Assembly (NCBI GenBank): GCA_947095585.1 | Contig: OX352762.1 | Location: forward strand, 44,814,018-44,878,017 | Direction: 5' to 3' | Length of the DNA stretch: 64,000 bases | DNA from: Nephrocerus scutellatus | Lineage: Eukaryota > Arthropoda > Insecta > Diptera > Pipunculidae | In this document: positions 20,738 to 32,425 of the stretch, piece after piece | Layout of the letters: each line of letters begins with the position of its first letter | Position numbering within the stretch: the stretch's first letter is position 1 | Program-made: the position numbers and the translations under genes | Notes under the pieces: generated by a model | What the model was told of the DNA's origin: nothing | Database searches by the model: none | Seen by the model: the letters and a program-made list of their open reading frames with translations, nothing else

Positions 20738-21600
20738 ATGCCGGAAAATAAAACAGAAGATAAAGTTAATATAATTAACAATAAAAAAAAACAAAAAAAA
20801 TCCTCAATTTTGGCAGCGGCGTGGAAAATTTGGAAGAAACAGTTTAAAATATTTCTTGCCGCAAGTGATATTCTGGAAGCAACAGACTTTAGAAAGAACT
20901 CACTTCTGCTTCATCATATTGGAGCAGATTCCTTTGAAATCTTTGATTCTTTCGATGTCGATGAGGAAACAATGAAGCATGAAGATTAAATAAAGAAGTT
21001 TGATACATATTTTTTGCCTAAGTGTAATATAATAATGGAACGGTATAATTTTTTTTCACGTCGTCAAAACTCACCAGAATCAATTGATGAATTCTTAACG
21101 GGATTAAAAAATTTAAGCAAAACCTGTTCATTTGGTGTTATCGAAGATGAATTAGTCAGAGATTTATTCATATGTGGATTAAATCAAAGTCATCAATTCA
21201 TTCGCGAAAAACTATTAAATGAATCCACAAAAAGTCTTGATGAAATTTCTCAAATGGCTAAATCATTAAAAATAGTAAAGCAGCAGTCGAAAGAGTTTAT
21301 CCAGGGGAGTTATACAGATGAGAACATTGAGAACAATAAAAATTAATTTGTTGGCAGCATTCGAGAGAAGGGGAGACAACAGCACTCAAGCTACCAAAAA
21401 ATAAGAGATAGCAATAATTATGGTCAGGCGAAAAATAAAATGCAGCAGCAGCCAAGCTATTCAAAACCTAATTATACATGCAGAAGGTGTGGTGAACGGC
21501 ATTTTGGGAAATGTCCAGCGTGGGGAGTTAGTTGTTATTATTGTAAAAGCAAAAATCACTTTGCAAAAATGTGCCTGTCAAATAAGATGGGAAAATGAGT
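20738..21600 (+). pseudogene. Gag of the Mag-like element
   Basis: Starts MPENKTEDKVN with a Lys-rich segment, then AAAWKIWKKQFKIFLAAS (capsid start) and, after a stop near 20987, SPESIDEFLTGLKNL and LFICGLNQSHQFIREKLL. After another stop at 21344, zinc knuckles are readable at about 21474-21580: CRRCGERHFGKC and CYYCKSKNHFAKMC (CX2CX3-4HX4C). Two stops separate the three parts. Confidence 0.85.
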
Positions 21601-24331
21601 AGGAAACATTGAAGCAGAAGAAGCATCTTCCTTATTATCTGAAGAGGAAGACCTTTTTATTGGGAAAAGAAATACCTCAACAGCATGCAACAATACGAAT
21701 ACCTGGAATGAGCAAATTAAAATAAATAATAAAATCGTAGTAGCACAAATCGATACAGCTGCCGAGGGCAATATAATGTCAATCAAAAAATTTGAAATGT
21801 TGAATTTGGATAAAAAATTAATTAAAGAAACCAATATTAATTTGTTAACATTTTCTGGTGAAAAACTCAAAATCATAGGAAAATGTAAACTGAATTGTCA
21901 ATTTGAAAATAATGATATTTTTCTTGATTTCTATATACTTGATATGAATTGTAAAACTGTAATTGGTTTAGATTCATCTATTAAATTGAATTTAGTTTGT
22001 ACTAAAGTAATAAATGTTGTGAATGGTGCTAAATATCAAGGAATAAAAAGTTCAGAAGAATTAATTTTGAAAAAGTACAAAGAGGTTTTTAATGGTTTGG
22101 GTTGTTTAAATAGCAAATGTAATTTAGTTTTAAAAGAAAATGTTTCACCGGTCGTCGAGCCTCCACGAAAAATACCATTCGATTTGAAAAACAAGCTTAA
22201 GGCAGAACTATTGCGTATGGAAAAGCTTGATGTGATAATTAAAGAAAATCAACCAACACAGTGGGTGAACTCAATTGTTTTGGTGAGAAAAAGTAATGGA
22301 AGTCTCCGAGTTTGTTTGGACCCAAGACATTTCAAAAAGGTAATAATGCGTCCTCATTTTCCTTTTACAGATATTGACGAAGTTAAATCTAGGTTGTCAA
22401 ATGCAAAGTATTTTAGTAGTTTGGATGCCAATAGCGGCTTCTGGATGATTCCTTTAGAAGAAGAATCTTCAAAGCTTTGTACATTCAACACGCCTTTTGG
22501 AAGGTATAGGTTTAAAAGATTACCCTTTGGAGTCAATGCGGCACCTGAAATTTGTTGTGGGGAAATGATAAAATATTTTGCGCATATACCAAATGTTATT
22601 ATTTATATAGATGATTTTTTAATTTATGGTGCTTCTAAAGAAGAACATGATAATAACTTAAAAATGGTTTTGGAAAAAGCTCAGGAAATAGGACTTAAAT
22701 TTAATAAAATGAAATCTTGTATAGCAGTAAAAGAAATCAAATATATAGGTCATGTTTTTGATGAATTTGGGGTCCGTCCTGATGAAAGTAAAATTGAAGC
22801 TATAATAAAAATGCCACATCCTACCTCTGTCAAAGAACTTCAACGTTTATTATGTATGGTCAATTATTTGAGTTCATTTATTATAATGAAAATTTAAGAC
22901 AATTATTAAAAAAAGAAGTTGAGTGGCATTGGGATGATAGACATGAAAATAAGTTCTTAAATCTAAAGTTAATGATTTCAAGAGCACCCATTTTAGCTTA
23001 CTTTGATTATACAAAAGCAATCAAGCTTTCTGTAGATGCGTCAAAATCCGCAGTAGGGGCCGTCATACAACAAGATAATAAACCAATTGCGTATGCATCA
23101 GCTACTTTAACTGTTAGCCAGCAAAATTATGCGCAAATTGAAAAAGAATTATTTGCCATTCTCTTCGGTTGTACTCGTTTTCACAAATATTTATTTGGAA
23201 GATAAGTTTTGGTTGAAACAGACCAAAAATCACTTATTTGAGAAGCCTCTTTACCAGGTGTCAATGCGTTTGCAAAGAATGATGCTTAAACTACAAGCAT
23301 ACAATTTAAAAGTTTTTTATAAGCCAGGAAAAGAGATGGTTATTGCTGACACTTTGTCAAGAGCAGCTCTGAAAACAAAAGCATTGCCACAATTTGATCA
23401 GGAAACAGAAATACATTGCAATCTTATCACCTCATTATTACCAATTAGTGACGAAAAAGTAAATAAAATACGGGAAGAAACAAAATTAGACAAAATTTTA
23501 GTTAAGCTACAGGAATACTACAAAGCTGGATGGCCAGAAGTTAAAAAGAAAGTAGATAACTTAGTTATGCCCTATTTTAAAATTAATAATGAAATAAATG
23601 TAAATAATGGTATAGTTTTTATGAACAATCTGATTGTCATTCCTGAATCAATGCGTGCAGAAACCTTGGGTCTCATACATGAAGGACATATGGGCTTTAA
23701 AAAATGTATGAGTCTAGCAAAATCTTTAGTTTATTGGCCCAACATGAATGCAGAAATACAAAATTTAGTAGAAAATTGCGAAATATGTTTAAAATATAAA
23801 ATTTCTAATCCCAAGGAACCGTTAATTCCTCATGAGATAATACAATTCCGTTGGCAAAAGATTGGAATAGATCTTTTTTAATTTGAAAAAAAAACTTACA
23901 TGCCTGTTGTTGACTATTACTCTAAATATATAGAGATTGCTCTTTTAAGTACTGGGTTTTCAAGTATAAAATTAATAACAGAACTTAAGTCTATACTGTC
24001 CAGGCATGGTATTCCGATAATCATTGTAAGTGACAATGGACCACCTTTTTCATCATCAGAATTCAAAATGTTTTGCAAAAGTTGGAATATGGAGCATAAA
24101 ACAAGTAGTCCTTACACACCCAGATCAAATGGTCTGGCTGAGAGATCAATTCAAACCATAAAACGATTGTTAAAAAAAAGCTTTGAAAGTGGTTCAGCTT
24201 TGAGCCCGGAATGTAGCCACAATAATAACTATGGTCATGATTTAGCTTTTGGTCCTAGAAATGACAAAATCGGTACTTCTAGATTTGGAAGAAAACTACG
24301 AAAACCTGACCGGCTTGAATACGAAAACTAA
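21601..24331 (+). pseudogene. Pol of the Mag-like element
   Basis: Protease reads AQIDTAAEGN (about 21745-21770) where DTGA is expected. RT (about 22140-22860) is intact over its core, with motif A SSLDANSGFW and active site IIYIDDFLIYG at about 22595-22625. A break near 22860-22900 leads to RNase H (LSVDASKSAVGAVIQQ, QNYAQIEKELFAILFG), another shift near 23205, then KPGKEMVIADTLSRA. Integrase has HEGHMGFKKCMSLAKSLVYWP...CEICLKY zinc finger and the DDE core (IGIDLF, VSDNGPPF, GLAERSIQT) with a stop at 23880. At least three breaks, so inactive. Confidence 0.88.
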
Positions 24332-24523
24332 ATTACATTTGTTGTTTTTTATTTGTAATTTTTTTTATTAAATGGATAGTAATATTATATCATATTTTAC
24401 AATACTTTTAATTATAATTATTTAAGATTATTTTAAGAAACTTGATATTGCACTATACTTTTTTGAAATTTAATTTGTATTTTAATTAGCTCTTTATTTT
24501 ATAAATATTGAAAAAATTGGAGA
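24332..24523. other. AT-rich 3' untranslated end of the Mag-like element
   Basis: Non-coding, ending in AAAAAATTGGAGA just before the 3' LTR, which is the likely polypurine tract. Confidence 0.65.
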
Positions 24524-24636
24524 TGTTAGAGTATTCGCTACATAACACTTTATAACACATTACTTATTATGTATATCTCTTTTAATAAAGTCAGTCTTAA
24601 CTCAACTCTTATATAACGCAGACCTTTTCATTAATA
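24524..24636 (+). repeat. 3' LTR of the Mag-like element
   Basis: 113 bp, the same as the 5' LTR except for a C/T difference in ACTCT[C/T]ATATAACG. Few differences suggest a young insertion compared with its host element E. Confidence 0.9.
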
Positions 24637-24641
24637 ACATG

Positions 24642-25833
24642 AATACACTGAAGAATCAATAATTGAAATATTCAAAAAGTTTTTACCACCAAATAAAACG
24701 ACAGCAATTTTTACAGATGACGAAACTTTTCGAGTAGTACAATTCGCGTACTCTCAATACTTTTCCAATAACATACTTTTCAAACTTATTAGATGCACCG
24801 AAAAACGGACGTAACAGATAATGACGAACAGGACCAACTGATAAACGATTGTCATATAAACAACAATCATCGAGGAATAAACGAAACTCTCATTCATCTA
24901 AAGATAACTTATTTCTTCCCATATATGAAAGCTAAAATTACCCAATCGACCAATAATTGCGAGAAATGTCAAACTCTAAAATACAACAGAAGTCCACAAA
25001 AACCCAATTTCAAAAAACCTGAGTCCCCAATAATACCCTTAGATATCCTTCACATAGATGTATATACGATTAACAACAAAAATATGCTCACAATAATAGA
25101 CAAGTTCTCGAGATTTGCCTCCGCCTATACACTTCACTTTCGTAATAGTATTAATATGAAAAAAGCCATGAAACAGTTTTTTAGCCTACACGGCATTCCA
25201 AATAAATTAGTTTGTGATCAAGGTTCTGAATTTACCAGCAAAATATTTAAAGAACTATGCAAACAATACAGTATACAGCTACACTTCACATCCTTTCAAC
25301 AGTCAACCTGTAACTCTCCCGTCGAAAGACTACACTCATCTCTTACAGAAATCTATAGAATCATTTTGATAAAAAGAAAAGAAAATCACTTAGACTTAGA
25401 ACATGAAGAAATTTTAGCCAAAACTATAACCACATATAACAATGCTATCCATTCTGCAACCAAGCTATCACCATTTGAATTATTTTATGGAAGAACCCAA
25501 GAATTTAACAAAAATATACAATTCAGTAACGAACATGATTACCTTAAAAAACTAAATGAGTACCAAGAAATTCTGTATCGAAAAATTAAAGAAAGAGTTG
25601 AAAACATAACCAATAATAGGATAGATAAACTTAACGAAAACCGGGAAGAACCCGAAGAAGCTATTAATGATATAATTTATAGAAAAGAATGCCGTAGAAA
25701 CAAACTTACATCACGTTTTTCGAAGCATGTTGTAAGAAGAGATAACAAAGTAACAGTTTTAACTAACGATTATAGAAAATTCCACAAGTCAAAAATCAAA
25801 AAGAAAAAGAAAACACAAATAGTAGGACAATAA
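24642..25833 (+). pseudogene. Errantivirus Pol (E), integrase part
   Basis: Continues the E pol frame. A stop near 24816 is followed by a 346-residue open stretch. It shows the HHCC zinc finger (CHINNNHRGINETLIHLK...CEKCQTL), the core with LHIDVYTINNKN (first Asp), LVCDQGSEFTS (second Asp) and NSPVERLHSSL (Glu), and a basic C-terminal tail ending at the TAA 25831-25833. The SINE sits right behind the stop. No env follows. Confidence 0.88.
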
Positions 25834-25842
25834 GGAAATTTA

Positions 25843-26129
25843 ATAATAATATTCGGCGCGACATACCATTGCGGTCCAAACCTAACTTCTCGCGACCATT
25901 TGTGCTGCGCATGTTAATTTTTGGACACAAATGGAAGGGACCTACAATTTAAGGCCGGATCCGAACGGCAATTGAGAAGCTTTCCGTGACAAGTTATTAC
26001 TCTCGGAACATTTGTCACCCATTCACGAGAGGTGGGACACCGTGAAAAATACTTTTGGTGTTGCTGGGATTCGAACCTGAACCTCCTGCTCAGCAGCCAT
26101 GTGCACTTCCACTGAGCCACGGCTCCCAC
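25843..26129 (-). mobile_element. tRNA-derived SINE, 287 bp
   Basis: Minus-strand SINE flanked by a perfect 11-bp duplication AAGGAAATTTA (25832-25842 and 26130-26140). The tRNA-like head is at the right: A box TGGCTCAGTGGA (plus positions 26108-26119) and B box GGTTCGAATCC (26067-26077), as recognised by RNA polymerase III. The body has no coding sense and the 3' tail is ATT-rich (CCGAATATTATTAT), suggesting a LINE partner that recognises such a tail rather than poly(A). Confidence 0.9.
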
Positions 26130-26298
26130 AAGGAAATTTAAGACAATTAAAAATTTATATATTTTAAACTTCAAAAAAGGCAGGAACTTCAGGAAAAGGC
26201 AAAGCGAAAAGGAAAACACGATGATGAATTTTTGTCTCGATTTATTTCTTTCAAAAAAAATGCAGCGTTCGATCGCACAAAAGTGAAAAAGGAAGTGA

Positions 26299-26488
26299 AG
26301 TTAAAACACATGACAGATTGTCAAAAAAAAAGAGAAAAGTAATAGACGAGTATGCTCGTATGAGCGCATCTATATTAATGTAGTAGCGTTAGGTGCGTTT
26401 ATTGCGTTGGTTGTCATTGAATAAAGATCAGAGCTCTGCCCTGAAAAGTATTTTTAAAAAGTGATTTTAGTAATTTAATAATTTAACT
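26299..26488 (+). repeat. Chimeric LTR between E and F
   Basis: Starts AGTTAAAACACATGAC after the purine run GTGAAAAAGGAAGTGA, and ends TTTAATAATTTAACT next to a primer site. Its last 70 bp (from TCATTGAATAAAGATCAGAG) match the F 3' LTR (32352-32425) almost perfectly, but the preceding part does not match F at all. The simplest reading is E-derived U3 fused to F-derived R-U5, perhaps by recombination that also removed G1 pol. Confidence 0.55.
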
Positions 26489-26502
26489 GGCGCCCGAGCA
26501 GG
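26488..26502 (+). other. Primer binding site of F (TGGCGCCCGAGCAGG)
   Basis: Directly after the LTR end TTTAACT. It is the tRNA-Lys type used by gypsy itself, unlike the TGGCGCAGTCG type of E, G1 and G2, so F belongs to a different errantivirus lineage. Confidence 0.8.
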
Positions 26503-27224
26503 AACCGAAAATAAATTAAAGTGCATTAAGTGATTGTGAGAAAACCTGAAGCAGCTTTTAGTACATCACTGAGGACCTGCATTTTGAAGATTTCGGTTCC
26601 AGTAAAATACATCAAGTGATTGACCTCGATGAGCTCCGCCTGTATTCTACAAAAAATTTGCAAGGATCCCACTAACAGGTACAGCCTACAGTGGTTGCTC
26701 AAAAATACGTTTGGTAATCGGACCCCCAGTAGCAGAAGCAAAAAGGACAACCCCGACCCGGCAAGAGCAAGATGAAAATAATCATCGTCTTTGCGTAAGA
26801 TTTAAGCTTTACATTATTAAGAAAATATATTTACAATTCAAATCAAAAGTGAGAATAATTTTTTTTTTAAAAAGAATACAAGAAAACAACAAAGAAATTA
26901 AATATTGAAAAAAGTGAAGAATAAAATAATACAAAGAAAAAGATAATTTAAATATTTTCAACTAGTGCTAAGAAAGAATCATTTAAATTGATTATTGATT
27001 ATTTAAAATGAAAGAGAGAAACGATTAAATTAAGATTTAAACTTGAAATAAAACAAGAAAAGAATTTAAATTAAATTGAATAAATTCTAAAGAAAAGAAT
27101 TGAAATGAAATTGCATGAATTAGAGTAAGAAATTTGAAAAATTTATCTAGTGTTTACGAAAAAATATTTTTAATATTTTTACAAAAAATTTAATTTTTTC
27201 ATTCAAAAATAATTATTTGCAAAA
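26503..27224 (+). other. Leader of errantivirus F
   Basis: A-rich from 26800 on, no gene recognised. It lies between primer site and gag. Confidence 0.6.
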
Positions 27225-28640
27225 ATGACAAATGAAAATGTATTGCGACCAGGTGTCCTTAATACAGCCCAAGACCAACCCCAAGTTCAATACCAAATTA
27301 ATGATCCGACAGCAACTCGTAGTTTAGAAATATTAATAGGAAGAATAGCTAGAGATATTTCTACCAATCAAGGCAGGCCATTAGTTGAGGAAATTTTAAG
27401 TCCAGACTTAAGCCAGCAAAACTTGACAGACCAGACTATTGATGCAGTATATGCAGGACAACTTTCAGATTTAGACAAGATAGCTGACGTAGTACGTTGT
27501 ATCCGCGATTTTTCCGGAAATCCAAGTGAGTTCGCATCTTGGAAAAAGAGTGTAGACCGCATATTACAAATTTATGAAAAATAAAGAGAATCACTCAGAT
27601 ATTTCGGTATATTAAACGTAATTAGAAACAAAATTACGGATGATGCAGACATCGCGCTTGAATCGTATAATACTCCTTTGAATTGGCAAGCAATTTCTAA
27701 ATGCCTTACTCTACATTATGCCGACAAACGAGACATTGGTACACTCGAGTTTCAAATGACTTTACTAGTACAGGGAAATAATACTATCCAAGAATTTTAC
27801 CAATCAGTATATAGGCATCTCTCACTTATCTTAAATAAAATATCGTGCATGGAAGTAAGTGGCAAAGCACTTGAATTATTAACAACGACCTATCGTGACG
27901 AAGCGTTAGACACCTTTGTTCGAGGTTTGAGAGGTGACTTACCTAGATTGTTAGCAATGAAAGATTTAGTAGATTTACCACAGGCATTACAAACTTGTCT
28001 TAGGTTAGAGAACCAACAATATAGATCACAATACGCCAATACTAATCAACCAATGTTCAGAAAGGTAAACCATTATTGCCACCAAGAAAGCACAACAATA
28101 TTCCACAAGCCCAAAACACTGGAAACTCATTTTATCCACATTTGGCCTACATTCCCCAACCACAAAGACAATTTTTCTCTGCACCACCACATTTTTCACA
28201 GCCTCAAAGACAATTTTTCCAACCACAACCACAATTTAATAGACATCAACAAGGTGTTAATAGTTTTCAACAACCACCAAACAGAACTTTCGCACAAAAA
28301 CCAGAACCAAAACCCGTTCCAATGGATGTCGACTATTCATTCAGAACCAGAAACATTAATTATATGAACAGACCATCAAATAATTTGCAGGAAAACGACC
28401 ACCACCTATCTCTAATCAAATGCAAGTGCCACCAAAAATCCAAAGAAATTTTCATATAGAAGCAGAGAATGATTATTATCAGCCACTACAAAAAGACCCC
28501 TTACTCTATGAGACACAAAACTACTATACAGCAATAGAAGACGATTTATCAGGACTGAACATAAACAACTCTAATGAAACAGATGAAAATTCTGAAGACA
28601 ACAAGAACTTTACAGAAATTCATGACGTTCATTTTTTAGA
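27225..28640 (+). pseudogene. Errantivirus Gag (F)
   Basis: Opens at 27225 (MTNENVLRPGVLNTAQ). A stop at 27582 interrupts capsid (IRDFSGNPSEFASWKKSVDR, then [56 protein letters not shown]). A shift near 28070 moves the frame into a Pro/Gln-rich tail with repeated PQRQFF units and the errantivirus-type [11 protein letters not shown] motif (about 28320). One more break near 28440. It lacks a zinc knuckle, as usual for the group. Confidence 0.85.
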
Positions 28641-30058
28641 ATGAACTCCTCTTCACTTCCGTATTTTGAATGTAAGGTGAAGAGTGGACAAATATTAAAA
28701 TTTTTAATTGACACTGGTTCGAATAAGAACTATTTACAACCCTCACTTGCTGTTAAAACCATTCCCAATGAAAACAGCTTCTACGCAAAATCCATCGGAG
28801 GAAATATTAAAATCACACACCACACATTTGTAAACCTTTTCAGAATTAATACGTTAAAAATTAAATTCTTTTTATTACCCTCATTAGAAACCTTCAACGG
28901 TATCCTAGGTAACGAAAGCCTAAAATATTTATCCGCAATAATACACACCAAAGAAAATTATATGGTCATTCAAAATGGTAGAAAAATCCCAATAAAACAG
29001 TTCTTTACAGATTCTGTTAATTCCATAAATATACGAACTGATCATTTAGCCAAGAACCAAAAACAGGAACTTTTGAATCTTGTTAAAAATTTTCCTAACT
29101 TATTCATAGAGCCCGATGAAAAATTCACTTATACAACAACAGTAAAAGGAGAAATCAGAACCACGACAGATGACCCTATATATTCAAAACACTATCCATA
29201 TCCCATGTCTCTTAAAGACTACGTAACGAATGAAATTCAAACCCTAATTGATAACAAAATTATCCGACCATCTAAATCCCTTTACAATTCACCTGTGTGG
29301 ATTGTACCCAAAAAACTGGACGCATCCGGTGAAAAAAAAATATAGATTGGTCATAGACTACAGAAAATTAAACAGTGTGACAATTCCCGACAGATATCTC
29401 ATTCCAAAGATAAATGAAGTTATAGCTCAAATAGAAGGAAATAAATTTTTTACTGTACTTGACTTGAAAAGCGGATTTCATCAAATCCCATTAAAAGAAT
29501 CTGACATTGAAAAAACCGCATTTTCTGTTAATAACGCCAAATTCAAATTCACAACTTCGATTCGGTCTGAAGAATGCTCCGGCAATTTTTCAGCGCGCTC
29601 TCGACGACATATTGCGTGAACATATCGGTACGATATGCTATGTATATATAGATGACATTATTATATTTGGAAAAGACGAAAAGACACATTTACAAAATGT
29701 AGAAAAAGTTTTCAAAACCCGTTGTGACGCAAACATGAAAGTTCAACTCGATAAATGCGAATTTTTGAAAACAGAAGTTGAATTTTTAGGTTTTATAATC
29801 TCATGCACAGGAATAAGAACAAACCCAAAAAAGGTAGAGGCCATTGCAAATTTTCCACTACCTAAAACACTTAAAGATTTGAGATCGTACCTCGGTCTGT
29901 CAGGATACTACAGAAGACTTATAAAAGACTATGCGAAACTCGCAAAACCCCTGACAGCCCTTTTAAGAGGGGAGGACGGACGTGTATCCAAACACTCTTC
30001 AGTTAAAAAACTTATAAAAATTACCCCCAAAGCAATGGACGAAAAAAATAAAAAATAA
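28641..30058 (+). pseudogene. Errantivirus protease and reverse transcriptase (F)
   Basis: Protease motif LKFLIDTGSNKNYLQPSL at about 28695-28750. RT: IYSKHYPYPMSL, SPVWIVPKKLDASGEKK, a shift in an A-run near 29330, YRLVIDYRKLNSVTIP, FFTVLDLKSGFHQIPL, a second shift near 29560, FGLKNAPAIFQRALDDIL, and the intact active site GTICYVYIDDIIIFG at about 29632-29670. The thumb and connection follow (LGFIISCTGIRTNPKKVEAI, LRSYLGLSGYYRRLIKDYA). Both frameshifts are single-base type and lie in or near A-runs. Confidence 0.88.
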
Positions 30059-30066
30059 AAAAATCA

Positions 30067-30720
30067 TTGACTTCAGACGATATTATCCTTTCATACCCAT
30101 CTTTCGATAAAGAATTTCACCTAACAACAGACGCTTCGAACTTCGCTATAGGCGCAGCCCTTGAACAGGCTGGAAAGCCGATAACATTCATCTCTTGTAC
30201 TCTTTCACAAACCGAAGAAAATTATGCTGCTAATGAACAAGAATTGTTAGCCATAATTTGGGCATTAAATAGCCTTCGAACATATTTATATGGAACTTCA
30301 AAAGCAATAATTTTCACAGACCACCAACCACTGACTTACGCGCTCAGTAATAAAAATACAAACAGTAAAATGAAAAGATGGAAATGTGCACTAGAAGAAT
30401 ATAATTACGAAATGAGGTACAAACCAGGCAAATCAAACGTAGTCGCTGACGCACTCTCTAGACCCCCATTACATCAAGAAATTAATTACGCACTCTCTAG
30501 ACCCCCATTATATCACGAAGTTAATTCCCAACAGGTACATGCCACAGTGATGAAAGTTCATCACATCTCCTTATTCCATCAACCGAAGCCCCAATCAACG
30601 TGTTTAAAAATCAAATCTTTATATCAACAAGCGAAACAAATGAAAGTACTTTTGAAATACCATTCCCTACTTACCATAGACACACCATTAAAAGACCACA
30701 CTACTCAGACGAAGACTTAA
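30067..30720 (+). pseudogene. RNase H region (F)
   Basis: RNase H motifs [34 protein letters not shown] and FTDHQPLTYALSN, then KSNVVADALSRPPL. A 39-bp tandem duplication at about 30448-30525 repeats the ALSRPPL segment in frame. It is separated from RT by a stop at 30056. Confidence 0.85.
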
Positions 30721-31920
30721 TTTCTATACTTAAAGCACACATTAATTCCGCACTGATTAATGGACTCTTAACCTCAGAAACCATTATGGGTCGAATTCAA
30801 AATATATACCTACAACATTTCGCAAACATCAAAATTAGGTTCACTCAAAAACAGGTAATTGACATAAGCTCTGAATCAGAACAAGAAGAAATTATGACCA
30901 AAGAACACAAAAGAGCACATAGAGAAGCTAGGGAAAATAAGAATCAAATCCTAGAGAAATTCTATTTCCCGAAAATGCATTCAAAAATGTCCCAAATTGT
31001 AAAACAGTGCACAATTTGTAAAGAACAAAAATATGACAGGCATCCATTAAAACCTCTTATTCAACCCACTCCTATACCCGATTATCCAGGACATACCGTT
31101 CACATAGACATTTACTCCACAGAAAAGAAACTTGTTTTGACGTGTATCGACAAATTTTCAAATATGCACAGGTCAAAATAATCAACTCAAAAGCAATGGA
31201 ACATGTTAAGCAACCCCTTAGAGAACTACTCATAGCATTCGGAATACCTAAAGCATTAGTAATTGACAACGAAAAATCATTAAATTCCTCGACAATTTCC
31301 TTTCTTCTAAAAGATCAACTCGGAATTGAAGTATATAGAACACCCCCTTCTACCTCAGCAGTAAACGGTCAAATCGAAAGATTTCACTCAACACTTTCAG
31401 AAATAATGCGTTGCCTAAAAACAGAAAATAACCACACTAATTTTGACGACCTTCTTTTTAAATCAGTCCAGAAATATAATTCAACCATTCATTCAACAAT
31501 AAACAAAAAACCTGTAGAAGTAGGAATTATATTCTTAAATGATTTTAAGGATACCATCTCAGTTGACAACAAAACCATTCCACTTACTGGATCCTACATA
31601 ATTCAATTCTACAATTCCACAATTAAAATCAGAAATAAAATATTTTCATCAATAGAAATTCATGGAATAAAACCTCTCCCTGCAATAATTCAACCTATAG
31701 CAAATCAAAGCATAGTAGAGAAAATACTTTCATTACAAATGATGAAAGAATTACACATCAATAATACCAACCGAATTAAATTAATTGACCAGAACGATAA
31801 GATCGGTACTTCAATAAATTTCAGCCTTTCTATACTATTATTACTGATCCTGATACTCATAACCTGGAATATATGGAAAAATAAAAAGCAGCAGATACAC
31901 CACTGGTCATGGAAAAAATA
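30721..31920 (+). pseudogene. Integrase fused to the C-terminal end of Env (F)
   Basis: Integrase zinc finger (HKRAHREARENKNQI..., CTICKEQKYD) and core: VHIDIYSTEKK (first Asp), a shift near 31170, ALVIDNEKSLNS (second Asp), VNGQIERFHSTLSE (Glu). After NSTIHSTINKKPVEV (about 31500-31525) the frame passes without break into Env-like sequence: GSYIIQFYNSTIKI, a segment rich in Ile, and the membrane span FSLSILLLLILILITW (about 31830-31875) with a short basic tail. The integrase C-terminal domain and most of Env are gone. This is a deletion scar, not a normal gene. Confidence 0.78.
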
Positions 31921-31981
31921 GAAGTCCCAGGAGTTAACAAACAAAAAATTTTCTATATCGCTTCCGAGGATGTCAGCATTT

Positions 31982-31993
31982 AAGAAGGGGTGG
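31982..31993 (+). other. Polypurine tract of F
   Basis: AAGAAGGGGTGG lies immediately before the LTR start AGTTAAC. Confidence 0.8.
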
Positions 31994-32425
31994 AGTTAAC
32001 ACCATACATTGTGGCAATTCGTCATAGTCAACGGCGCACATCTTTTTATATTCAAATTGCAAACAACAAGATATCCACTAATTGTGCGGACAAGAAACAT
32101 TCCGCTGACGCATCTATGTCTGCGATCTCTTCAATGAAAAAACCTAATAATATATTCGTCGCAATTGACCATCTGGTGTTTTGATCATAAGATTGGCCTT
32201 GAATCGAAAGTGATAAACATGACAAATTTGCATTCCAAGATAAGAGCAGTTGGATATTCCTGCAGACGCAGTCTCACCCCTATTTCACTATGGGCAAACT
32301 CAGTATAAATATAAGTTCATTTCATAATTTTGTATTGTTATAATTTTGATATCATTGAATAAAGATCAGAGCTCTGCTCTGAAAAGTATTTTTAAAAAGT
32401 GATTTTATAATTTAATAATTTAACT
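31994..32425 (+). repeat. 3' LTR of errantivirus F
   Basis: 432 bp, starting AGTTAACACC and ending TTTAACT, fitting the AGT...AYT ends of errantivirus LTRs. A TATAAATATAAG box near 32315, AATAAAG near 32360. The last 70 bp match 26418-26488. Confidence 0.85.

Larger units (their letters stand above)
20550..24636 (+). mobile_element. Mag-like Ty3/Gypsy element with 113-bp LTRs
   Basis: 4,087 bp, bounded by two 113-bp LTRs (20550-20662 and 24524-24636) that differ at only one position I could find. ACATG at 20545-20549 and 24637-24641 is the 5-bp target duplication; the E reading frame (IIQRH then EYTEESII) continues cleanly when it is removed. RT style (CLDPRHFKKVIMRPHFPFTD, SSLDANSGFWMIPL, CTFNTPFGRYRFKRLPFG) and the very short LTR fit the Mag lineage first known from Bombyx. 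Gag and Pol contain several breaks. Confidence 0.92.
6896..26298 (+). mobile_element. Errantivirus E (env-less), carrying nested hAT, Mag-like element and SINE
   Basis: A plus-strand errantivirus made of a truncated LTR end (6896-7042), a primer site, a leader (7043-7095 joined to 16032-17030), gag (about 17030-18237) and pol (18238-20549 joined to 24642-25833), ending near a purine run at about 26281-26298. Removing the hAT (duplication GTATATAG), the Mag-like element (duplication ACATG) and the SINE (11-bp duplication) restores continuity. No env was found. The borders are inferred: its left edge is where G1 env similarity stops, and its right edge is a chimeric LTR shared with F. Confidence 0.7.
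26299..32425 (+). mobile_element. Errantivirus F, with env largely deleted
   Basis: Plus-strand errantivirus with a 5' LTR end (see chimeric LTR), primer site TGGCGCCCGAGCAGG at 26488, a long A/T-rich leader, gag (27225), protease (28641), RT/RNase H, integrase fused to an Env tail, polypurine tract AAGAAGGGGTGG and a 432-bp 3' LTR. It is joined on the right to G1 protease sequence (32426). A few stops and shifts make it inactive, but the RT active site is intact. Confidence 0.85.

Noticed and set aside
26055..26129. A functional tRNA gene on the minus strand
   Set aside because: A and B boxes are present, but the acceptor and anticodon arms do not fold convincingly, and the unit continues into a SINE body flanked by a target duplication.
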